Assembly (NCBI RefSeq): GCF_900115245.1
Contig: NZ_FOVT01000006.1
Location: 248,001-312,000 of the forward strand
Length of the DNA stretch: 64,000 nt
Source of the DNA: Mesorhizobium sp. NFR06
Lineage (GTDB): Bacteria > Pseudomonadota > Alphaproteobacteria > Rhizobiales > Rhizobiaceae
Direction of reading: 5' to 3'
In this document: positions 59,445 to 64,000 of the stretch, piece by piece
Numbering within the stretch: the stretch's first letter is position 1
Layout of the letters: each line of letters begins with the position of its first letter
Notes under the pieces: generated by a model
Told to the model about the DNA's origin: nothing
What the model saw: the letters and a program-made list of their open reading frames with translations, nothing else
The model's database searches: none
Made by a program: the position numbers and the translations under genes

Positions 59445-60434
59445 TCAGGTCTCCAGCGCCATGCCGCCGAAGGAGACGCCGGCCGACGTGCCGAGGAACA
59501 GCAGCTTCATGCCCGGCGCCACGCGGCCCTCGCGCCGAGCCACATCGAGCGCGAAGGGAATGGAGGCCGCGATCTGGTTGCCGAAGCGGGCGGAGATGTC
59601 GACGAGCCTTTCCGGCGAAAAGCCGGTCTGGCGTGCCATGTGGGCAAGCGCGAAGGGGCTTGCCTGATGCGGTATGACGAGATCGACATCGTCGCGCCGC
59701 CAGCCGGCACGCCCGAGCAGCGCTGCGACGAAGCCGTTGAAGTGTCGCGAGGTGAGCCGGAACAATTCCTTGCCGTCCATGTGGAACAGGCTGTGCGCGG
59801 CGAACGCTTCCTGCTCCTTGCGGAAATCGAAGCGCGTGCCGCCCGAGCCGATGCCGCAGGCTTCCCAGCCGGAGGGGTAGGTGCGCATCAGGCTCGCCGC
59901 CACCTTGCCCTCGCCGGGTTCGGCCCTGCACAGCACCGCCGCCGCCGCGCCGTCGCCGAAGAGAGCGGCGATCTCCGGCGCGTCCTGCCACGGCAGAGCG
60001 CGCGAGGCGACTTCGGACGAGAAAACGAGCGCCGTCTCGCATTGCCCCGCCTCGATCATGCGGCCGGCGGTCTCGAAAGCGGTGAGGAAGCCGAGGCAGG
60101 TGCTGTTGACGTCGAAGGCGGCGGCCGAACCGTCGGCAAGGCCGAGGCGCTGCATGACCAGAGGCGCGGTTGCCGGCAGCGGCTGGTATGGTACGCCGCA
60201 GCCGCCGACCATCAGGTCGACGGCGCCGGGATCGACGCCGGCATCGGCAAGCGCAAGTGTCGCCGCAGCGCAGGCGAGATCGATTTGCGATTCGGCATTG
60301 CAGACATAGCGCTCGACGATGCCGGTCGCGGTTTCAAGCGCGCCTTTGCCGAAGCCGAGCCTGTCCTCCAGCGCGCGCGTGGTAACCCGGTCAGCCGGTA
60401 CCGCCCTGCCGGTTCCGACGATCTTGATCCGCAT
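59445..60434 (-). CDS. ketoacyl-ACP synthase III-like condensing enzyme
   Basis: A 329-residue thiolase-fold enzyme with the full catalytic triad: C113 (DVNSTCLGFLTAF), H256 (VIPHQASPFALAH) and N286 (ARFGNQIAASIPF). FabH-like enzymes condense an acyl-CoA with malonyl-ACP; here the partner could be another acyl thioester. The first ~10 residues (MRIKIVGTGRAVPADRVTTR) are typical. It is the first gene of the six-gene operon, with the PcaD-like gene 85 bp upstream. Confidence 0.92.
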   Translation of the reverse strand: MRIKIVGTGRAVPADRVTTRALEDRLGFGKGALETATGIVERYVCNAESQIDLACAAATLALADAGVDPGAVDLMVGGCGVPYQPLPATAPLVMQRLGLADGSAAAFDVNSTCLGFLTAFETAGRMIEAGQCETALVFSSEVASRALPWQDAPEIAALFGDGAAAAVLCRAEPGEGKVAASLMRTYPSGWEACGIGSGGTRFDFRKEQEAFAAHSLFHMDGKELFRLTSRHFNGFVAALLGRAGWRRDDVDLVIPHQASPFALAHMARQTGFSPERLVDISARFGNQIAASIPFALDVARREGRVAPGMKLLFLGTSAGVSFGGMALET

Positions 60435-60519
60435 CCTCCCCCCGCCGCATGAGCTTGGCCCTATCTAACCCAAAATGCGGTCGATAGCGATGTTCACGCG
60501 ACTCACGGAGCCCTGCGGA

Positions 60520-61317
60520 TCACTTGGGTTGGAGGAAGCCCGTTACCGCCTCCATGAACTCCGCCGGACGTTCGACGTTGAGCAGGTGGACGCCGGGCAG
60601 AAGCAGAAGCTCGGCGCCGGGGATCGCCGCCGCGATCGCCTCGCTATGGCTTGCCAGCGTCACCTTGTCGTCCTCGCCGCCGATCACCAGCGTCGGCGCC
60701 GTGATCAGGGAGATCGGGCGGCGCAGATCGGCGTCGCGCACCGCGGCGAAGCATCCCGCAAGCCCTTGGCGTGACATGGCCATGATGGCGGCGCGGAATG
60801 GCTCGACCGTCTTGTTTTCACCGGCAAGCATAGATTGCGGGAACCAGTTGCGCATGAATATCGCCGCCGTGGCCGACAGGTCGCTTGCCGCAAGCACGTT
60901 GCTTATGTGCTCGTCGAAATAGGATGCCGGCCCGAGATGCGGCGAGGTGTTGGAGAGGATCAGGCGCCCGATGCGCTCCGGCGCGTGAATGCCCAGCCAC
61001 TGGCCGACGAAGCCGCCGAGTGACAGGCCCAGGAAATGCACGCGGCCAAGCCCGAGAAAATCGAGCAGTTCCAGCACGTCGCGGCCGAGACGGTCGAGCG
61101 AATAGGCGCCGGCCGGCGCGTCGGAGCCGCCATGGCCGCGAAGATCATAGCGCAGCACGCGGAAGGCTTTGGTTAGTTCGGGAACCTGGCCATCCCACAT
61201 ATGCAGCGAAGTTGCGATGGAGTTGGAGAGCATCAGCACCGGCCGGTCTTTTGGGCCGTCAAACCTGTAGGCGATACGGGCGCCGTCGCCCGCCGGGAAG
61301 TGAAGTGTATCGTTCAT
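60520..61317 (-). CDS. alpha/beta hydrolase, 3-oxoadipate enol-lactonase type
   Basis: A 265-residue hydrolase. The nucleophile S99 is in FLGLSLGGFVGQWL, the acid is D217 (GGEDDKVT) and the base H244 (LPGVHLLNVERP). The oxyanion region is LMLSNSIATSLHMWDGQVPE, very like PcaD. Its natural substrate may be 3-oxoadipate enol-lactone, but no other pca gene is present. It precedes the ketoacyl synthase operon on the same strand and diverges from a LysR regulator. Confidence 0.85.
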   Translation of the reverse strand: MNDTLHFPAGDGARIAYRFDGPKDRPVLMLSNSIATSLHMWDGQVPELTKAFRVLRYDLRGHGGSDAPAGAYSLDRLGRDVLELLDFLGLGRVHFLGLSLGGFVGQWLGIHAPERIGRLILSNTSPHLGPASYFDEHISNVLAASDLSATAAIFMRNWFPQSMLAGENKTVEPFRAAIMAMSRQGLAGCFAAVRDADLRRPISLITAPTLVIGGEDDKVTLASHSEAIAAAIPGAELLLLPGVHLLNVERPAEFMEAVTGFLQPK

Positions 61318-61399
61318 TTTGGGTCCTCATCCGTTCAGCGGTTTCGCCGCGTCCGATGAGGGAAAGTTAGGCCTGGCGACCATCGACGAAAATTACTAT

Positions 61400-61411
61400 G
61401 ATTGGACAATC
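61400..61411. promoter_or_regulatory. short palindrome between hydrolase and LysR genes
   Basis: GATTG-GA-CAATC is a perfect 5-bp dyad 20 bp before the LysR start, in the 113-bp divergent region. Candidate regulator site; the T-N11-A pattern is not clear. Confidence 0.4.
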
Positions 61412-61430
61412 TCTGTAGGACTTTTCGACT

Positions 61431-62321
61431 ATGGATGGTGTGAAGCTCCACGATCTCAGATGTTTCGATGCCGTCGTTGCCGGGGGCAGTTTCCAGGCAG
61501 CCGCCCTTGCCTTGCACCGCACCCACCCTTCCGTCTTCGCCGCCGTCGCGCGGCTGGAGGAGCAGCTTGGCCTCACGCTGCTCGACCGCAGCGGATACCG
61601 GGTGAGCCTGACCGAGGAAGGCCGTCTGTTCCATCGCCGCGCGCAGCTGGCGTTGCGCGAGGTTGAACATCTCCAGGATTATGCTGGCCAGCTGGCGAGC
61701 GGGGAGGAAACCGTGCTGCGCGTCGTCATCGGCGACGTCTGCCCGAGACCCGGAATACTCGGCCTGCTCAGCCGTTTCTTCGCGGCGCGGCCGCGCACGC
61801 GCCTGCATCTCGACTATGAAGCGATCAGCGGTCCGGTCGAGCGGCTGATGGACGGCGAGGCCGACCTCATCTTCCATCGCGCCAACCCGTCCGACCCGCA
61901 TCTGGAGCGGATCGACCTTTGCGAGGTCGCCTTCGTGCCGGTGGCAGCGCCGGGTTTCCTGCCGTTCGAAGACAGGCATGACATCGCGCCGGAGGCGATG
62001 CGGCCCTTCACCCAATGCGTGATCCGCGACACGGCGCGGCGTCCCTCATCCGAAAACTTCTTCGTCATCGACGGCGCCCATTCCTGCTCGGTGCCCGACC
62101 ATATGATGAAGAAGGAGCTGATCCTGCACGGGCTCGCCTGGGGTCACTTGCCCGAATGGCTGATCGAGGACGAATTGCGCGACGGGCGGCTGATCTCGAT
62201 CGCCGGCAGGCATATTCCCGGACGCGCCGACAGCGTGGCCGCGGTTCGGCGGCGTGACAGGCCGCATGGACCTGTGGCCGAGGCTTTGTGGCAGCACCTT
62301 CGGGACGGCCAAGCGCTTTGA
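61431..62321 (+). CDS. LysR-family regulator
   Basis: A 296-residue regulator. The helix-turn-helix is at the N-terminus (MDGVKLHDLRCFDAVVAGGS, FQAAALALHRTHPSVFAAVA, LLDRSGYRVSLTEEG). A LysR substrate-binding domain follows (RVVIGDVCPRPGILGLLSRF, MMKKELILHGLAWGHLPEWL). It is divergent from the PcaD-like gene and so may control that gene and the operon behind it. Effector unknown. Confidence 0.9.
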   Translation: MDGVKLHDLRCFDAVVAGGSFQAAALALHRTHPSVFAAVARLEEQLGLTLLDRSGYRVSLTEEGRLFHRRAQLALREVEHLQDYAGQLASGEETVLRVVIGDVCPRPGILGLLSRFFAARPRTRLHLDYEAISGPVERLMDGEADLIFHRANPSDPHLERIDLCEVAFVPVAAPGFLPFEDRHDIAPEAMRPFTQCVIRDTARRPSSENFFVIDGAHSCSVPDHMMKKELILHGLAWGHLPEWLIEDELRDGRLISIAGRHIPGRADSVAAVRRRDRPHGPVAEALWQHLRDGQAL

Positions 62322-62323
62322 CG

Positions 62324-62773
62324 CTAAGCCTTCCGCTCCCAGCGCCGGTCCGGCGTCTGCTGCCAGTAGGTCACCGCGTGGCCGGCTTCCTTCATCGTCT
62401 TCCAATGGCCGCGGGCCGCTTCCAGCTGCGCGGCATCATGGCCGTCGAACAGGAAGACGGCGCGCTCGTAGCCGGAAAGCTCCGGCGGGGTTGCGCCATC
62501 GACCAGGAAACGGATCTGCGCGGCGTTCTGGTTGCCCTCGCCCGTGGTGAGCAGGATCGGCTGCTCGGCCGGATAGGCCTCGCGGTCCGTGGCATGCGCC
62601 AGGAAGGAATCGTCGCGGAACGTCCACAGATGCTGGTCGAGCGCATCGCGCCGTTCCTCGGTGCCGGTCTGCACCACCACGTGCCAGCCGCGCTCGAGGC
62701 TGCGTTCGAGCAGAGCGGGCAGCGCCTCCTCCAGCGTCGATTCGGTCAGGTGGTAGAACAGGATGTCGGCCAT
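62324..62773 (-). CDS. holC: DNA polymerase III chi subunit
   Basis: A 149-residue clamp-loader accessory protein that contacts SSB. DILFYHLTESTLEEALPALL is the conserved opening; HVVVQTGTEERRDALDQHLW, FLAHATDREAYPAEQPILLTT and YERAVFLFDGHDAAQLEAAR follow. Its gene follows pepA by 3 bp on the minus strand, a common pairing. Confidence 0.93.
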   Translation of the reverse strand: MADILFYHLTESTLEEALPALLERSLERGWHVVVQTGTEERRDALDQHLWTFRDDSFLAHATDREAYPAEQPILLTTGEGNQNAAQIRFLVDGATPPELSGYERAVFLFDGHDAAQLEAARGHWKTMKEAGHAVTYWQQTPDRRWERKA

Positions 62774-62776
62774 CCC

Positions 62777-64000
62777 CTACCCTTCGTAGTGGTCGCGCAC
62801 CAGCCTGTCGAGGAGGCGTACGCCGAAGCCCGAGCCCCAGGACTGGTTGATCTCGCTCGATGGCGCGCCCATGGCGGTGCCGGCGATGTCGAGATGCGCC
62901 CAGGGCGTGTCCTTGACGAAGCGCTGAAGGAACTGCGCGGCGATGATGGCGCCGCCATAGCGGCCGCCGATATTCTTCATGTCGGCGTTCTTGGAATCGA
63001 TCAGCTTGTCGTATTCGGCGCCCAGGGGCATGCGCCACAGCCGCTCCTGCGTCGCCTGGCCGGCGCCGGTCAGCCGCGTGGCGAGTTCGTCGTTGTTGGA
63101 GAACAGGCCGGCATAATGCTGGCCGAGCGCGACCATGATGGCGCCGGTCAGCGTCGCCAAATTGACCATGAATTTCGGCTTGAAGCGATCGTTGGTGTAC
63201 CAGAGCGCGTCGGCCAGCACGAGGCGGCCCTCGGCATCGGTGTTGAGCACCTCGATGGTCTGGCCGGACATCGAGGTGACGATGTCGCCCGGGCGCTGGG
63301 CATGGCCGTCGACGGCATTCTCGACCAGGCCGATGACGCCGACGACATTGGCTTTGGCCTTACGCACGGCAAGCGCGCGGATCAGCCCGGTGACGGCGGC
63401 GGCACCGCCCATGTCGCCCTTCATGTCCTCCATGCCGGAGGCCGGCTTCATTGAATTGCCGCCGGTGTCGAAGGTGACGCCCTTGCCGATGAAGGCGACC
63501 GGCGCGTCCTTGGCCCTGCCCCCCTTCCAGTGCATGACGGCCATGCGGGCGCCCCGCGGCGAGCCTTGGGCTACGCCGAGCAGCGAGCCCATGCCGAGCT
63601 TTTTCATCTCCTTTTCGGTGAGTATCTCGACCTCGACGCCCAGCGCCTCCAGTTCCTTGGCGCGCGCGGCGAACTCCACCGGGCCAAGCACATTGGCGGG
63701 TTCGTTGACGAGATCGCGCGCCAGTAGCACGCCATCGATCACCGCCGCCTCGTCGGCGAAGGCCTTCTTCGCCGCGGCAGGGTCGGCGCAATGGATCGTT
63801 ATCTTGGCGGGCTTCGGCGCTTCGGCCGCCTTCGCCTGGGCGCCCCTTGCGTCAGATTGGCCCTCCTCCTTGTCCTTCCTGGTCTTGTACTTGTCGAAGG
63901 AATAGCTGCGCAGAAGAATGCCGGCAGCGAGGTTTGCCGCCTGCCGGCCGTCGGGCTGGAGGTCAGGCAGGTCGAGGACGACGGCAACTTCTGTTGCCTT
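62777..64000 (-). CDS. pepA: leucyl (M17) aminopeptidase, cut by the window end
   Basis: The frame is open to the window's last base, so the N-terminus is missing; 407 residues are visible. The M17 active site is clear: [19 protein letters not shown] with the metal-binding Lys and Asp, [13 protein letters not shown], and the signature [15 protein letters not shown]. It removes N-terminal residues with a dinuclear zinc or manganese site in the cytoplasm. holC follows after 3 bp. The visible length and the missing start fit a protein of about 500 residues. Confidence 0.96.
   Translation of the reverse strand, partial: KATEVAVVLDLPDLQPDGRQAANLAAGILLRSYSFDKYKTRKDKEEGQSDARGAQAKAAEAPKPAKITIHCADPAAAKKAFADEAAVIDGVLLARDLVNEPANVLGPVEFAARAKELEALGVEVEILTEKEMKKLGMGSLLGVAQGSPRGARMAVMHWKGGRAKDAPVAFIGKGVTFDTGGNSMKPASGMEDMKGDMGGAAAVTGLIRALAVRKAKANVVGVIGLVENAVDGHAQRPGDIVTSMSGQTIEVLNTDAEGRLVLADALWYTNDRFKPKFMVNLATLTGAIMVALGQHYAGLFSNNDELATRLTGAGQATQERLWRMPLGAEYDKLIDSKNADMKNIGGRYGGAIIAAQFLQRFVKDTPWAHLDIAGTAMGAPSSEINQSWGSGFGVRLLDRLVRDHYEG

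Noticed and set aside
1..64000. A genomic island or prophage
   Set aside because: No integrase, transposase, tRNA-flanked direct repeats or phage gene is visible, and most genes are ordinary rhizobial chromosomal genes.

Overview
The window is 64 kb of GC-rich chromosomal DNA that looks like Mesorhizobium or a very close relative in the Rhizobiales. The evidence is four small exported proteins of the DUF680 type (known almost only from mesorhizobia), a Ros/MucR regulator with the rhizobial C-D-H-H finger, the uvrC-pgsA-moaD-moaE gene order, an RopB/Omp25-like porin, and many short palindromic intergenic repeats of rhizobial type. I saw no transposase, integrase, phage gene, rRNA, tRNA or CRISPR array. 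The GC-rich code leaves long open frames antisense to real genes; these were discarded.

Layout. 0-2 kb: end of a SixA-like phosphatase and a four-gene DUF680 array. 2-8 kb: a TctD/TctE-type two-component pair, convergent with an NMT1-type ABC importer, then dapB. 8-17 kb: a large exported SEL1-repeat protein, a molybdopterin oxidoreductase, an ABC-F ATPase and an LprI-like protein, separated by repeats. 17-22 kb: MucR, a DMT transporter carrying an in-frame repeat insertion, a 2OG-Fe(II) oxygenase-like protein divergent from a LysR regulator, and two very small membrane-associated proteins. 22-30 kb: a UvrD-like helicase, a sterol desaturase, two GGDEF proteins, DinB, GST, DUF1905 and ndk. 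30.5-32.3 kb: a fluoride-resistance unit (fluoride riboswitch, two crcB genes, DUF190). 32.5-39 kb: an exported cupredoxin, a YbaY-META protein, and an SDR-uvrC and pgsA-moaD-moaE block. 39-49 kb: a porin and many small detoxification or regulatory genes, including an ECF42-type sigma factor gene broken by a frameshift and a repeat. 49-54 kb: a TetR regulator with two visible operators, an exported AhpD-like protein, and a flippase-like/GT2/ATP-grasp group. 54-62 kb: a six-gene, tightly overlapping operon (ketoacyl synthase III, extended SDR, metallo-hydrolase, adenylate-forming enzyme, GNAT-like protein, Rieske oxygenase) flanked by a PcaD-like hydrolase and a divergent LysR regulator. 62.3-64 kb: holC and pepA (cut by the window end).

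The strongest candidate for an undescribed system is the 54.3-60.4 kb operon. Its gene set implies that an acyl chain is condensed, reduced, activated or ligated, transferred to an acceptor and oxidised by a Rieske enzyme. The order of enzyme classes recalls olefin/beta-lactone (Ole) logic, but I could not match it to a known pathway. The second theme is the effect of short mobile palindromes on genes: one lies in frame inside a transporter, one replaces the end of a sigma factor gene, and others sit at convergent gene ends.
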